NCBI GenBank assembly: GCA_050251715.1
Contig: JBFWMG010000006.1
Coordinates: 62,001 to 126,000 of the forward strand
Reading direction: 5' to 3'
Length of the DNA: 64,000 bases
Source: JBFWMG01 sp050251715
Lineage (GTDB): Bacteria; Desulfobacterota; Desulfovibrionia; Desulfovibrionales; Desulfovibrionaceae
The position numbers and the translations under genes are program-made. The notes beneath the pieces were generated by a model that was given only the letters and a program-made list of their open reading frames with translations, was not told the DNA's origin and searched no databases. Below, piece after piece: positions 8,044-16,076 of this stretch. Every line of letters starts with the position of its first letter. Position 1 is the stretch's first letter.

Positions 8044-9579
8044 TCAGTACCCCCTGAACATGTTTTGCGTTGCGCGTGGCATGGCCGTGGCCACGTGGCA
8101 TTCGCCGCCCGCATCTATGGTCTTGGCCGCGTACACGGCCAGGGCGGCTGCTACGCCCGCGTCGCCGTGGCGTTTTTCCTTGCCGTCCCTGGTGCGGGTG
8201 TCGGGCAGCTTGGGCACTCCCTTGACCACGCGGAAGGCCCGCAGGTCGTCGAGGTGCTTGTCATCCTTGGGCAGGGTGATGGTGCGGTCCTCAAGCTGCG
8301 CCTTGAGTTTGGGCATGTGCTCCCGATACCAACTCTCGGACAGCATGACCTCGGCGATGAGATCGGCGCCGTAGTGTTGCCTGGCGAACTCGGCCAAGGC
8401 TTGGCCGTTGCCGCGTGCGTCAAAGGCCGCGCCGGAAAAGCGGGGCACCCTGTCCAGGATGAAGCTGACCACCTGTTCCTGGGTGCGGAAGGGCGTGTTG
8501 CGCAGTTCGACCACGAACGGCGTCCACAGCGCCAGGCTGCCCAGTTCTTGGAGCGGCCAAAGCACGGTCAGGTCGCCGCTGCGGCCAAAGTCCTCGCCCA
8601 TGTAGCTGCGCGGGGAAGACAGCAGCGCGGCCAGCAACGGCGCAAGGTTCGCCTCGCACCAGTCGCGCGTCTCTCGGAAGGCGCGCCCCAGCTCCCAATC
8701 CACAAAATCAGCGGGCGGCTCCCATCGCACCACGGGGATGCCGTCCTTCATGCACGCTTCGATGATGTTGCGGGTCAGATAGGAGCCGCTGCCGCGCGCG
8801 GGAATGCAATCAAGCTCTTCGTCAGCCCCGTCTCCGTAGATGCCGTATGTTTCGGCGATAAACGCCTCCTCACCCTCCGGCGTCCAGGCGTTGCCAAGCT
8901 TGCGGCATATCTTGCGGTAAAGCCCCTGATGCACGGCATCCAGGAATGTGACGCGGTGAACAACCGCCCCCGGGCGTTTCCCAGCCCGGATGTCTTGGAT
9001 AAGCTGGTTGAACGGCGTGTCCTCGCCGTTGTGCGTGGAGATGAGGCGAACAACCGCACCCCATATCAACAAAGCCAACGCGGCCTTGAGCAGTTCGTCC
9101 AGATCGTCCACAAAGGCGGCCTCGTCGATGATGACCTTGCCCTGCTTGGACCGCAGCACGCGGGGGTGCGAAGGCAGCCCGGTGACCCTGTGGCCGGACG
9201 CGAACTTGACGCGGTACACGGTGATGGATCTCTGCTCGTCCCCATCCTGGAATATCTCGGAGCCTTCTTCCATGTCGGACGCAACCAGGCCGTAGACACC
9301 GGCCCAAAACGCCACGTCCTTAACGAACTGCTCGGTCATCTCCTTGTTGTAGGAGACATACCAGACATCCATGCCCCCTTCCGTCGGAGCTTTTGACGCA
9401 AGCAGCGCATCCTCCGCCGCGTCGCCCCAGGACAGGCCTATGCGGCGGCCCTTTTCCATGACCGCCAGCTTGGCCGTTTCCTGGTTCCAGGCCACCTGGT
9501 AGGGCAGCAACAAGGCGTCGTCGCAATACCGTGGGCCGAGATCCCGCTCGTCCAGGTTCTGCCCGATGTCGTCGCTCAT
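8044..9579 (-). CDS. Terminase large subunit (Mu gp28-like)
   Basis: A 511-residue DNA-packaging motor ATPase/nuclease. The start ATG at 9577-9579 overlaps the small-subunit stop (ATGA). MEKGRRIGLSWGDAAEDAL carries the degenerate Walker A typical of this family, GKVIIDEAAFVDDLDEL is the Walker B strand with its DE pair, and LISTHNGEDTPFNQL follows. The C-terminal RNase H-like nuclease starts near SYMGEDFGRSGD. The last residues before FRGY are of normal family length. It docks on the portal encoded two genes downstream. Confidence 0.9.
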   Translation of the reverse strand: MSDDIGQNLDERDLGPRYCDDALLLPYQVAWNQETAKLAVMEKGRRIGLSWGDAAEDALLASKAPTEGGMDVWYVSYNKEMTEQFVKDVAFWAGVYGLVASDMEEGSEIFQDGDEQRSITVYRVKFASGHRVTGLPSHPRVLRSKQGKVIIDEAAFVDDLDELLKAALALLIWGAVVRLISTHNGEDTPFNQLIQDIRAGKRPGAVVHRVTFLDAVHQGLYRKICRKLGNAWTPEGEEAFIAETYGIYGDGADEELDCIPARGSGSYLTRNIIEACMKDGIPVVRWEPPADFVDWELGRAFRETRDWCEANLAPLLAALLSSPRSYMGEDFGRSGDLTVLWPLQELGSLALWTPFVVELRNTPFRTQEQVVSFILDRVPRFSGAAFDARGNGQALAEFARQHYGADLIAEVMLSESWYREHMPKLKAQLEDRTITLPKDDKHLDDLRAFRVVKGVPKLPDTRTRDGKEKRHGDAGVAAALAVYAAKTIDAGGECHVATAMPRATQNMFRGY

Positions 9580-10169
9580 ACCTTGTACCCCAGCATCCTT
9601 TCGATCTCCTCGCGGGTGCGCCGCGCCATGCCGCGCGGGGCCTCGTCCCTGACGCCGCCTCCGGCCTGGGCCCGCATCTCCGCCGCCATCGCAAGGGCGC
9701 TGCGAATGTTGGCCACCGCCTTCACATCCAGGCTGGCCGGATCGGCCAGCGCCATTCTCAACTTGAGTGTCAACGCCTCCTCGAGCGCGGCGGCCGCGTC
9801 GGCGGGCGTCAGGATCTCGCGTTGCGGCAGCTCGCCCCGGCTGGCCAGGGCCTCGCCAGCGCGGGCGGCCTTGGCCTGTTCCAGCGCCAGGCGCTCCAGG
9901 CTGGCCACGGCGAAGCCGACCTGGGGATCCTTGGAGTCGATGAGCGCGAGCAGCATCTTGTGGCGGGCCTCGACCGTCTTGACGCGGATCTCGCTCTCGG
10001 TCTTGGCCAGGTCCTCGCGCTTGCCCGACCACCCGTACTTGGCGGCCCAGCGCCAGAGCGTGGACTCGGCCACGTCCACGCGTTCGGACACCTCGCGCAT
10101 GGACAGTCTGTCCACCACGTACAGGTCCTGGGCGCGCCAGACCGTTGCCGGATCGTGCTCCTGGCCCAC
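9576..10169 (-). CDS. Terminase small subunit-like DNA-binding protein (DUF1804/gp27 type)
   Basis: A 197-residue protein. The N-terminus has a helix-turn-helix (RLSMREVSERVDVAESTLWRWAAKYGW, residues about 22-48) like transposase-style and small-terminase recognition domains. The rest is helical and alanine-rich, ending EEIERMLGYKV. It directly precedes and overlaps the large terminase gene, so a role in recognising the phage packaging site is expected. Confidence 0.78.
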   Translation of the reverse strand: MGQEHDPATVWRAQDLYVVDRLSMREVSERVDVAESTLWRWAAKYGWSGKREDLAKTESEIRVKTVEARHKMLLALIDSKDPQVGFAVASLERLALEQAKAARAGEALASRGELPQREILTPADAAAALEEALTLKLRMALADPASLDVKAVANIRSALAMAAEMRAQAGGGVRDEAPRGMARRTREEIERMLGYKV

Positions 10170-10172
10170 CCG

Positions 10173-10418
10173 CTACTCCTTGCCAATCACGGCCGCGATG
10201 GCGGCCAGCTTGGCGTCGATCTCGGCCAGCTCAATGAGCTGATTGGCCAGGGCCAACGCCTGCGCCGCGACCAAATCGCCGGGCAGATCCTTGATGTCGG
10301 CGATGGGATCCAGGAGACGACGGATGTTGTCGCGCAGGGCGATAAGTTCCGCTTCCTTCTGGAGGCGGACGCGGCGCAGCTCCACGCGGCGGCCCAGGTG
10401 TTCGGTGTATTCGCTCAT
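10173..10418 (-). CDS. Small helical phage protein (Mu gp26-like position)
   Basis: An 81-residue protein starting at the ATG at 10416-10418, overlapping the upstream gene by four bases. It is almost entirely helical and charged (RRVELRRVRLQKEAELIALR), with no membrane segment. Position between a spanin-like gene and the small terminase matches Mu gp25/gp26. Function unknown. Confidence 0.68.
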   Translation of the reverse strand: MSEYTEHLGRRVELRRVRLQKEAELIALRDNIRRLLDPIADIKDLPGDLVAAQALALANQLIELAEIDAKLAAIAAVIGKE

Positions 10419-10948
10419 CGTTTTCCCTTGCTCTGTTCGCGGGCCACGGGGCACCACTGGTTGTTCTCCACAAGGCCGCACAACCTCGCGATGGCGGCGG
10501 TATTGGTGACCACGATGTCTTGCAACGCCTTGGCCACACGATCCCAGCTTCGCACCAGCTCCACGTTGTCGTTGTAGTGCCCCTGCTGGATGCGCACCGC
10601 GTCACCATAGGACGCCAGAATCGCGTCCATTTCCGATCTCCGACGCTCATCGCGGGCATATGTGTCCTGCATCAGATCCCGCAGCTGATGGGCGCTGGCC
10701 TCCCTATCCTTCGCAGCCGCCAGGCGCATCTCTTCGATGATGGCGGAGGTGTCTTCCCGGTAGGCGTTCAGCGCCCGGTTCTGTTTCGTCCCGTGCCAAT
10801 AGGACAAGGCCAGAATGGCGATGAGCAGCACCACCGGCCCGGCCAAGGCGAGGGCCAGCAAGCCTCCGGGGCCGAGTCGGTCCACGACCTGGGCGATGGC
10901 CACCAGCGCCGTGGCCACGGTTTTCAGGGTGATGGGGTCGAGTTCCAC
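10415..10948 (-). CDS. Membrane-anchored coiled-coil protein, spanin/gp25-like
   Basis: A 177-residue protein that starts at a GTG (10946-10948) overlapping the upstream TAG. The frame is open much further upstream but only as a shadow of other genes. Residues about 30-52 form one membrane segment (LLALALAGPVVLLIAILALSY). The rest is a long charged coiled coil (IIEEMRLAAAKDREASAHQL) and a cysteine-containing tail. One membrane anchor plus periplasmic coiled coil, right after the holin gene, suggests an inner-membrane spanin or lysis accessory. Confidence 0.65.
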   Translation of the reverse strand: MELDPITLKTVATALVAIAQVVDRLGPGGLLALALAGPVVLLIAILALSYWHGTKQNRALNAYREDTSAIIEEMRLAAAKDREASAHQLRDLMQDTYARDERRRSEMDAILASYGDAVRIQQGHYNDNVELVRSWDRVAKALQDIVVTNTAAIARLCGLVENNQWCPVAREQSKGKR

Positions 10949-11562
10949 TAGGCGCCTCCGGTTTTGATCTTGATGAGCTTGTCCATGAGCCCATCGGGCG
11001 CGTGCCCGGTGAGCTCGGTCAACTTTTCGGCGGTGCGCTTGCCCACGTAGGCGCGGTACATCATCAGGAACACGCCGGAGACCGAGGCGCAGGCCCAGGT
11101 GACCACCTGCACAAGGATCTCGCCTTCGGCGGCGGTGAGCGTCGCGCACAGCAGCAGCACCAGCAGCACCGCCGCGACACAGGCGAACACCAGCACCAGG
11201 GATCCGATGCCGTACACACGCAGCAGCATGGGCCGCGTGCGGCGCACGTACTGGTCTTCGCTGGCGATCTCGGCCTTGGCCAGGTCGCGGCCGCCCTGGG
11301 TGTCCGCCAGGCCCAACTCCTCCATGCGCTCGTCGTGCTCCAGCTTGCGTTGCTCCAGGGCCAAGCGTTGGTCCGGTGTAAGCGGCTGCTGTTCCACGCC
11401 GCGCAGACCTTCCGTCACCAGCTGCACGCCCTGCTGGATCTTGCTTCCCGTGTCGCCACCCACCACGGCGGCCACGTTCCCGGCCAGCTCCAGGCCGGAC
11501 ACGATGTTGCCCACGCCCGGCACCAGCTTGAGCAGGCTCTTGCCCACGCCCCACAGACTCAT
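10948..11562 (-). CDS. Holin of the 3TM gene-transfer-release type
   Basis: A 204-residue protein, starting at the ATG at 11560-11562 behind AAGGAGGA. The N-terminal segment (LLKLVPGVGNIVSG) and the middle KLEHDERMEELGLADTQGGRDLAKAE lead to two strong C-terminal membrane segments (GSLVLVFACVAAVLLVLLL and TWACASVSGVFLMMYRAYVG). This is the pattern of the GTA_holin_3TM family. It would make the membrane lesion that lets the M15 endolysin reach the wall. Confidence 0.75.
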   Translation of the reverse strand: MSLWGVGKSLLKLVPGVGNIVSGLELAGNVAAVVGGDTGSKIQQGVQLVTEGLRGVEQQPLTPDQRLALEQRKLEHDERMEELGLADTQGGRDLAKAEIASEDQYVRRTRPMLLRVYGIGSLVLVFACVAAVLLVLLLCATLTAAEGEILVQVVTWACASVSGVFLMMYRAYVGKRTAEKLTELTGHAPDGLMDKLIKIKTGGA

Positions 11563-11696
11563 GCTTCCTCCTTGCGATTTGGGCGGCCCGGACACTCCTC
11601 GCCCGGGCACAGCTGCACGGGCAGGCCCGGCCCGGCGGCAAACAGGTGCGGACAGCCCGCGCAGCGGCCCGCCTCGAACGCCTCACGCTTGCTCAT
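11559..11696 (-). CDS. 45-residue four-cysteine mini-protein in lysis block
   Basis: An open frame from the ATG at 11694-11696 to a TGA that overlaps the holin start codon (ATGA). It exactly fills the space between endolysin and holin genes and overlaps the endolysin stop by four bases. The peptide contains RCAGCPHLF and LCPGEECPG, four cysteines that could bind one zinc. Coupling at both ends is good evidence that it is translated. Function unknown. Confidence 0.62.
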   Translation of the reverse strand: MSKREAFEAGRCAGCPHLFAAGPGLPVQLCPGEECPGRPNRKEEA

Positions 11697-12187
11697 GCGG
11701 CCGCCCTTTCGAGATCCTCAATGCGGTGCAGCCCTGGCACATAGACCACACGGCCGCCGGAGCGGTATGCGGTAAGCACCTGGCGCCGGGACTCTTCGCC
11801 CTTGCCAGGCACGGACAAATGGATCCACTTGCCGAATTCGTAGATGAGCTGCTTGAAGGGCAGCCCGGCGGCCTCCACGGCCCGGGCTGCCTCCAGCAGA
11901 TCGCCGGGCAGCCAGACATCGGCGGCCGAGGCCGTGCAGTGGTCGCTGGTGGGGCTGCCGCCGATGAGCCGGTTGAGCGGCTCGGGGCGGAATCCACTGG
12001 TCACGCTCACGGGCCGCGCCCAGATGACGGCCCGGGCGGGCTGCAGCACGGTCACCACTAGCCGCTGCACGTTGGCGTACTCGGCGGACCCGACGGCGAT
12101 ATCCACGGCGATGCCGTGGCGGGCGGCGGTTTCGGAACGGGTGAACTCGTCCAGGTAAAAATCGGGAGAGAGCTGAACGCGGTCCAT
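11693..12187 (-). CDS. Endolysin, peptidase M15 family
   Basis: A 164-residue zinc peptidase. The motifs are SVTSGFRPEPLNRLIGG, then SDHCTASAADVW (zinc ligands His and Asp of the HxxxxxxD motif) and WIHLSV (second His ligand). M15 enzymes of phages cleave peptide bonds of peptidoglycan (D-Ala-D-Ala carboxypeptidase or L-Ala-D-Glu endopeptidase type), and here the enzyme would lyse the host. It is followed by holin and spanin-like genes. There is no signal peptide, so release depends on the holin. The bond cleaved cannot be told from sequence. Confidence 0.87.
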   Translation of the reverse strand: MDRVQLSPDFYLDEFTRSETAARHGIAVDIAVGSAEYANVQRLVVTVLQPARAVIWARPVSVTSGFRPEPLNRLIGGSPTSDHCTASAADVWLPGDLLEAARAVEAAGLPFKQLIYEFGKWIHLSVPGKGEESRRQVLTAYRSGGRVVYVPGLHRIEDLERAAA

Positions 12188-12460
12188 TGCGTCTCCTCAC
12201 GCAACAGACGCGGCCGACGGTCGCGGGGGTCGCGCAACCATCGGCCGCGTCGCGGCGTATGGGGCAATATGGAAAATCGAAGTATGCATCATGACCCCTT
12301 GCTGTAGGGTGTCAGAATGCAGGATCGAACAGCCTTTGCCACGTCCGCCATGCACGCTATGCAAATAATCTGCTGATAAATTGCGCGGATTTTCAGGCAA
12401 AGGGCGGGGCGGGCGCAGGAACAGCCCCGCACGATACAAGACGGGGGGAGGAAGGAAAAA
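12188..12460. promoter_or_regulatory. Probable late-promoter region upstream of lysis genes
   Basis: A 273-bp gap between the early/middle operon and the endolysin. It is locally AT-rich (about 12355-12390). A weak minus-strand -35/-10 pair (TTGCCT, 16 bp, TATCAG) lies there. Nearer the endolysin is a GC-rich inverted repeat, roughly 12208-12251, with GCGGCCGA and TCGGCCGC arms. A short frame of 30-31 codons behind an AAGGGGTC box (12293-12300) may be a leader peptide. In Mu the late genes need a phage activator here; none of the flanking genes is clearly Mor or C. Confidence 0.4.
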
Positions 12461-12925
12461 CTAGGCGGGAAGGCTGTCGAGGTGACGGCGCACGGATTCG
12501 GCCGTCACGCGCACCGGAGGAGTGCCGCCCGCCGCCACGTCCAGGACGCCGGTCTCCACAAGGTAGTATATCTGGCGGGGCGAAACAGCGAGCGCCCAGG
12601 CGGCCTCGTCCACCCGCAAGGGGCGGCCTATCGCCAGCAACTGGTCGACCGTGACCGTGGGCAGCTCGGCCAACGCCACGGCATAGGGGCGCAACCGGGC
12701 CGCGTGCATGGGCAGCGCGGTCTGGAATCCCGCAGGATTTTTCAAGGCGCAGGCCTTGGCGCAGCCCATGCACAGATAGGTCGCATCTCGCACGAACCAG
12801 GTTGGCCGTGCGCTCCGAGGGCAGGGTTTGTCTTCGTAGACATGGGCCTCCACCGGCCCGACGTAGAGCCGATACCCTTTGTCCAACAGCCGCACCGTGT
12901 CCCGCACAAGTCCTGATCTGGTCAT
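12461..12925 (-). CDS. Protein with cysteine cluster and C-terminal excisionase-like HTH
   Basis: A 154-residue protein, starting at the ATG at 12923-12925 overlapping the upstream stop. The middle has CPRS and YLCMGCAKACALK, a possible zinc site. Residues about 105-150 form a MerR/excisionase-like helix-turn-helix (RVDEAAWALAVSPRQIYYLV, then a wing and VTAESVRRHLDSL). It is the last gene before the late promoter region, where Mu has its Mor activator, so it is a candidate middle/late regulator, although it is not a recognisable Mor/C family member. Confidence 0.65.
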   Translation of the reverse strand: MTRSGLVRDTVRLLDKGYRLYVGPVEAHVYEDKPCPRSARPTWFVRDATYLCMGCAKACALKNPAGFQTALPMHAARLRPYAVALAELPTVTVDQLLAIGRPLRVDEAAWALAVSPRQIYYLVETGVLDVAAGGTPPVRVTAESVRRHLDSLPA

Positions 12926-13428
12926 GATGACGGCCCCCCTTTCTTGCCTTTGGTCCTGGACGCGGTGCGGTGCGGCGGGCGGCCGCACACGACCAACAGA
13001 TCCACGGCCACATGGCGTTTGCCGTGGTAGCTGCACACCATCACCTGCCAGCGCCCGTCGGCGGCCAGGATCGGCGCGCCACTAATGCGGCACTGCTCAT
13101 ACAGCGGCTGGCCTGCCAACACCTCGCCCGTGGGCACCCGCACCAGCGTGCCGTCCGGTATCTCTGGAAGCGGCGGCGGCGCGGTCACCACCCTGTCCGG
13201 GGCGAGGCCCAGCAAGGCCAGCAGCCGCGCCCCAACCGAGGCGGCGTCCAGATGCAAGTCGCCGCCGTCCGGTGCGGCCACCCAGCGCCCATCGCGGCGC
13301 AGGCGGCACAGCCCCGCCTTGCCGCCCTTGTCGGGCCAGAGCCCGGCGTCAAAAACCTCGATTCTGACCGATTTCTTGCCCGGAATTTGGAGCAAGACCG
13401 CTGCAAGAGGTTTGCGTCTATCTGCCAC
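12922..13428 (-). CDS. Hypothetical phage protein of early/middle operon
   Basis: About 168 residues if started at the GTG at 13426-13428, which has AAAGGA eight bases upstream and cuts the overlap with the previous gene to 11 bp. An ATG at 13515 in the same frame would add 29 residues but overlap the upstream gene by almost 100 bp. The sequence is beta-rich with LWPDKGGKAGLCRLRRDGRW and WQVMVCSYHGKRHVAVDLLV. No family is recognised. The end overlaps the next start by four bases. Confidence 0.65.
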   Translation of the reverse strand: MADRRKPLAAVLLQIPGKKSVRIEVFDAGLWPDKGGKAGLCRLRRDGRWVAAPDGGDLHLDAASVGARLLALLGLAPDRVVTAPPPLPEIPDGTLVRVPTGEVLAGQPLYEQCRISGAPILAADGRWQVMVCSYHGKRHVAVDLLVVCGRPPHRTASRTKGKKGGPSS

Positions 13429-13666
13429 GGCGACGTCCTTTTGTGACACCCGACTTGAGAAATCTGGGAGCCGGATCACGGCCCACTTGCTTCGCCGCCG
13501 CCTGGCATCCGTCATAGAAACGGGTCGCAGCCTGCACTGCTGTGCGAAGTCGGCTCATTGATTCCGTCCCCTCATGCTCGACGGCAGAATGTGCGGCGAC
13601 CAAAACGCCGTGCAGCACCTTGAATTCATCACTCCCGACCAATACCGGGCTGGAACCTTCCATCAT
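13418..13666 (-). CDS. Small helical phage protein, unknown
   Basis: An 82-residue protein with a helical centre (LHGVLVAAHSAVEHEGTESM, RLRTAVQAATRFYDGC) and a basic tail KGRRRGR. It overlaps both neighbours by small amounts, as genes in this operon do. There is no motif that points to function. Confidence 0.6.
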   Translation of the reverse strand: MMEGSSPVLVGSDEFKVLHGVLVAAHSAVEHEGTESMSRLRTAVQAATRFYDGCQAAAKQVGRDPAPRFLKSGVTKGRRRGR

Positions 13667-13988
13667 CGTCCTCCAGCACGCGCAACACCGCGCGGGCTTG
13701 TTTGGCTATCGTAAGGTTGCAGGCGCGGCAGCCGCGCCGGTCTGTGCGGCGGCACCGCTCGCAGGCCACGGCCTGGATCGCGGCGCGGACCCGCGCCTCC
13801 GGGTCCGCCGGGTCGTCCTGCAGGGCGACGCATATCCGCGCCACCTGCGTGTCCACATCGCCCCGATATCCGCCCGAAAGCACCCAGTAGACCGTCTGCC
13901 GGGGCAGGCCCGTGTCCCGGCAGAAGCGGTACACCGTGGTGTGCCGCTCCTCGATCCGGGCGCGCAGCGACGCGAGATCCGTTGCCAT
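13629..13988 (-). CDS. Small DNA-binding-like protein with HTH and C4 zinc site
   Basis: A 119-residue protein whose ATG (13986-13988) overlaps the end of the GemA gene. Residues about 15-45 (TTVYRFCRDTGLPRQTVYWV) look like an XRE/Cro-type helix-turn-helix. The C-terminal third has CERCRRTDRRGCRACNL, four cysteines suited to zinc. Its place just after gemA is that of mor in Mu, so it is the other candidate for a middle-to-late regulator. This is inference from domain and position. Confidence 0.65.
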   Translation of the reverse strand: MATDLASLRARIEERHTTVYRFCRDTGLPRQTVYWVLSGGYRGDVDTQVARICVALQDDPADPEARVRAAIQAVACERCRRTDRRGCRACNLTIAKQARAVLRVLEDDDGRFQPGIGRE

Positions 13989-14449
13989 TACTCCGTATCG
14001 ATCCCGCGCCGCCTGCAGCGTTGTTTCATGTCGTTGATGAGCGTGGTCAACGCGGCCTGGCTGTTCAGCCACAGGATGTCGTCAATTTTGAACTGCCGCT
14101 GGATCCGCGTGTTCAACCCAGCCAGGTTCCAGCCCAATGCCTTGGCCAGGGCCAGGGCGAGCCGCTTTTGCCGGGCGAACTGCACCGAGTCGTCAACCTG
14201 GATCCAGCCCACGTCCTTGCGCGTAGGCCCGCCCGCAGGCTTGCCCTTGCGCCGCCTGGGCTTGGCCGTCCACCCGCGTGCTGCGAAATGCCCCAGCAGG
14301 TCCACAAGCTGCGCGGCGGACAACTTGGTGGAACTGTCCACGCCGTAACGCTCTGCCAGCAGGGTGTAATAGGTGGTTTTGTCCAGGCCCAGCTGTTTGC
14401 GGGCTATCTGGGCCTTGGTGACCAGGTCGCGGCGGTTATCGTCAGGCAT
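13988..14449 (-). CDS. gemA: GemA-like regulatory protein (Mu gp16 family)
   Basis: A 153-residue protein started at the ATG at 14447-14449. The N-terminal segment (TKAQIARKQLGLDKTTYYTLLAERYGV) and SSTKLSAAQLVDLLGHFAARGW are the hallmarks of the GemA/DUF1018 family. The central part is basic, and the C-terminus (ALAKALGWNLAGLNTRIQRQF, INDMKQR) is helical. In Mu, GemA alters host gene expression and supercoiling, apparently early after infection. Length and position fit. Confidence 0.85.
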   Translation of the reverse strand: MPDDNRRDLVTKAQIARKQLGLDKTTYYTLLAERYGVDSSTKLSAAQLVDLLGHFAARGWTAKPRRRKGKPAGGPTRKDVGWIQVDDSVQFARQKRLALALAKALGWNLAGLNTRIQRQFKIDDILWLNSQAALTTLINDMKQRCRRRGIDTE

Positions 14450-14732
14450 TTTCCACCTGCTTCCGCTTGAGCACCACGATCTCGTCGCCCGCCGCCAGTC
14501 TTGACCGGCCGGGAACCTGGCACAACCTGTCGCACCCAGGGCAGCGGACGGCGCTGCCAATGTTGCGCAGGCGGTGTAATCCAGGATATTTGCAGTCTTT
14601 GAACCCCTGTTCCACCTCAAACGCCGGAAGCTTGCCGGAATGCCTGTCGGTAGGCCGCAACGTCAGCCCACTATCCGCCACAGGGGGCGGTGTGGTGCGC
14701 GTCTTGACCCAGGCCTTGTCAGTCTTTCTCAT
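14442..14732 (-). CDS. Small cysteine-containing phage protein
   Basis: A 96-residue protein. Its ATG at 14730-14732 lies behind AAAGGGGTC, a box shared with several other genes in this prophage. VRCPGCDRLCQVPG and an upstream FKDCKYPGL offer four cysteines for a metal site. The rest is basic. Overlaps GemA by 8 bp. Function unknown. Confidence 0.65.
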   Translation of the reverse strand: MRKTDKAWVKTRTTPPPVADSGLTLRPTDRHSGKLPAFEVEQGFKDCKYPGLHRLRNIGSAVRCPGCDRLCQVPGRSRLAAGDEIVVLKRKQVENA

Positions 14733-15030
14733 GGTTGACCCCTTTGTTCTTTGTCGCCTCTGGGATGTCCACGCGATAGGAAAGCGGCCCCAGATAGAGC
14801 ACGATGGACATCCGCTCTTCGCCGTCCTCGACGTATCTGTATCTTCCGTGGTCAAGGGTTTTGTAGGCCGCGACCATGCCCAGGGCGAACACGCCTACTG
14901 TCCAGAGCAATAGGGCGATCCCGACGGCCACGTTGACGGGCCATCCTTTGCCTAGCGCGAGTCCGGCAAACGCCCCCATGCAAAGGATGGTGGAGCAAAC
15001 CAGCATCAGATTCCCCATGAACTTACCCAT
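14719..15030 (-). CDS. Small two-helix membrane protein
   Basis: A 103-residue protein with two clear membrane segments (LMLVCSTILCMGAFAGLAL, then VGIALLLWTVGVFALGMVAA) and a soluble C-terminal tail of about 45 residues ending KNKGVNHEKD. The first ATG (15028-15030) is close behind AGAAGG; a second ATG four codons later has better spacing. An early-operon membrane protein could act in superinfection exclusion or host takeover, but nothing in the sequence settles this. Confidence 0.6.
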   Translation of the reverse strand: MGKFMGNLMLVCSTILCMGAFAGLALGKGWPVNVAVGIALLLWTVGVFALGMVAAYKTLDHGRYRYVEDGEERMSIVLYLGPLSYRVDIPEATKNKGVNHEKD

Positions 15031-15043
15031 CCTTCTTGCCGCA

Positions 15044-15271
15044 TCAGCACACCCTACCCACCGCCACCACGGTGACCACCACGCCGCGATCCAGCAGCAC
15101 CCGCACGCCCTGCGCCGAGCACCAGACACGCCCAGCCCACGCCGGGGACCACACGGCTGCCGTGCTGGCCACCGCGTGCTGCACGGCCTCGAACGGCACG
15201 CCGCGCTCGGCCATGCGCCGCATGGCGTGCGTGGACAGCCTCAAGGGGCGTGATGCCGGGGCGCTGGCCAT
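15044..15271 (-). CDS. DUF4258-like small protein
   Basis: A 75-residue protein with the pattern LSTHAMRRMAERGVPFEAVQ followed by strands ending RVLLDRGVVVTVVAVGRV. The S-x-H-A-x-x-R-M-x-x-R-G/N-[IV] signature is that of DUF4258, small proteins often found in phages and next to toxin-antitoxin genes. Biochemical function is not established as far as I know. It lies in the early operon with short gaps on both sides. Confidence 0.7.
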   Translation of the reverse strand: MASAPASRPLRLSTHAMRRMAERGVPFEAVQHAVASTAAVWSPAWAGRVWCSAQGVRVLLDRGVVVTVVAVGRVC

Positions 15272-15272
15272 C

Positions 15273-16040
15273 TTACCTGCCCGCGCCCTTGGCCACGGCC
15301 ACCGTGACTGTCACGTTGTTCGCAAGAGCCTGGCGCAGCAAAAATTTGACTTCATCCTCCACCGTCCGGTAATCGCGCACCGCCGCCTTTTCCAGCAGCC
15401 CAGGCAGATCCCTGTCGCGCTGTGTGGTGAGATCCAGCACCAGATACCCGGCAGCCGGTTGGGGAGCGTGATCCGCAACCGCCTGTCCCGGCTCGGGAAC
15501 GGGTGTGGCGGCCAAGGGCGCGGGGGGTGGGGCGGCGGCCTCCGGCAAGGAAGCTGGTGCTTCGGGCGTTGGCGGCGGGACCGGGGAGGCCGTGGCCTCC
15601 GGCTCTAGCTCTGGCGTCGGAGCCGTTGCAGGGGCGGCCTTCCGGGCCTGGACTCTCTTGCGGCCCCTGCCGCCGTGGCACTTGTGGCACAGGTCAGGAT
15701 CCCGTTGCAGCAACGTCTTTTCCTCGCCGCATTCGCTGCAGATACCCTTGGGCAACGTCATGGTGTCCTCCTCGCTCTTCTGGATGGGGGTATGGTAAGC
15801 GACCCACGGCTTCGGCCTGCAGGCGGCACACCTGCCGATGTTGTCCAGGTCGGTGGCTTCACGGCCGCACACCGTGCATTGCAGAACTGCGGCCTTCGCA
15901 GGCAGCCCTCCACCCCGCAGATGTGCGGACTGGGGGCACTCCCTGCAGACGCCGATGACAGCCGAATCCACGGCGGTGCAAATCAGCGATGCACACGCCG
16001 CTGGCGACGCGGCAACACCGGTATGCGGACAAAAGGCCAT
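15273..16040 (-). CDS. Multi-zinc-ribbon protein with proline/alanine linker
   Basis: A 255-residue frame. The ATG at 16038-16040 follows AAGGTGA by five bases. The N-terminal half has several cysteine pairs (GVCRECPQ, LQCTVCGREA, GRCAACRPK, GICSECGEE, LCHKCHGGRG), three or four zinc ribbons. A Pro/Ala/Glu-rich linker (about residues 155-200) leads to a small folded end (YLVLDLTTQRDRDLPGLLEK, EVKFLLRQALANNVTVTV). A very strong Shine-Dalgarno (GAGGAGGACACC) precedes an in-frame ATG at 15759-15761, so a second 163-residue product may be made. Probably nucleic-acid binding; not a known family to me. Confidence 0.6.
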   Translation of the reverse strand: MAFCPHTGVAASPAACASLICTAVDSAVIGVCRECPQSAHLRGGGLPAKAAVLQCTVCGREATDLDNIGRCAACRPKPWVAYHTPIQKSEEDTMTLPKGICSECGEEKTLLQRDPDLCHKCHGGRGRKRVQARKAAPATAPTPELEPEATASPVPPPTPEAPASLPEAAAPPPAPLAATPVPEPGQAVADHAPQPAAGYLVLDLTTQRDRDLPGLLEKAAVRDYRTVEDEVKFLLRQALANNVTVTVAVAKGAGR

Positions 16041-16051
16041 ATTCTCACCTT

Positions 16052-16076
16052 GGCTGCTCATTAGGGCAGTTTCGCT
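16052..16076. repeat. Shortened copy of phage leader repeat
   Basis: GGCTGCTCATTAGGGCAG followed by TTTCGCT keeps both ends of the 60-bp repeat at 16507 and 17959 but lacks its hairpin core. It lies upstream of the zinc-ribbon gene in the same relative position, and looks like a deletion derivative. Confidence 0.5.

Noticed and set aside
12461..12925. Gene considered as the Mu Mor/C activator
   Set aside because: It has the right position but a MerR/excisionase-type HTH and a cysteine cluster; no Mor/C sequence features could be recognised, so it is left as a candidate regulator only.
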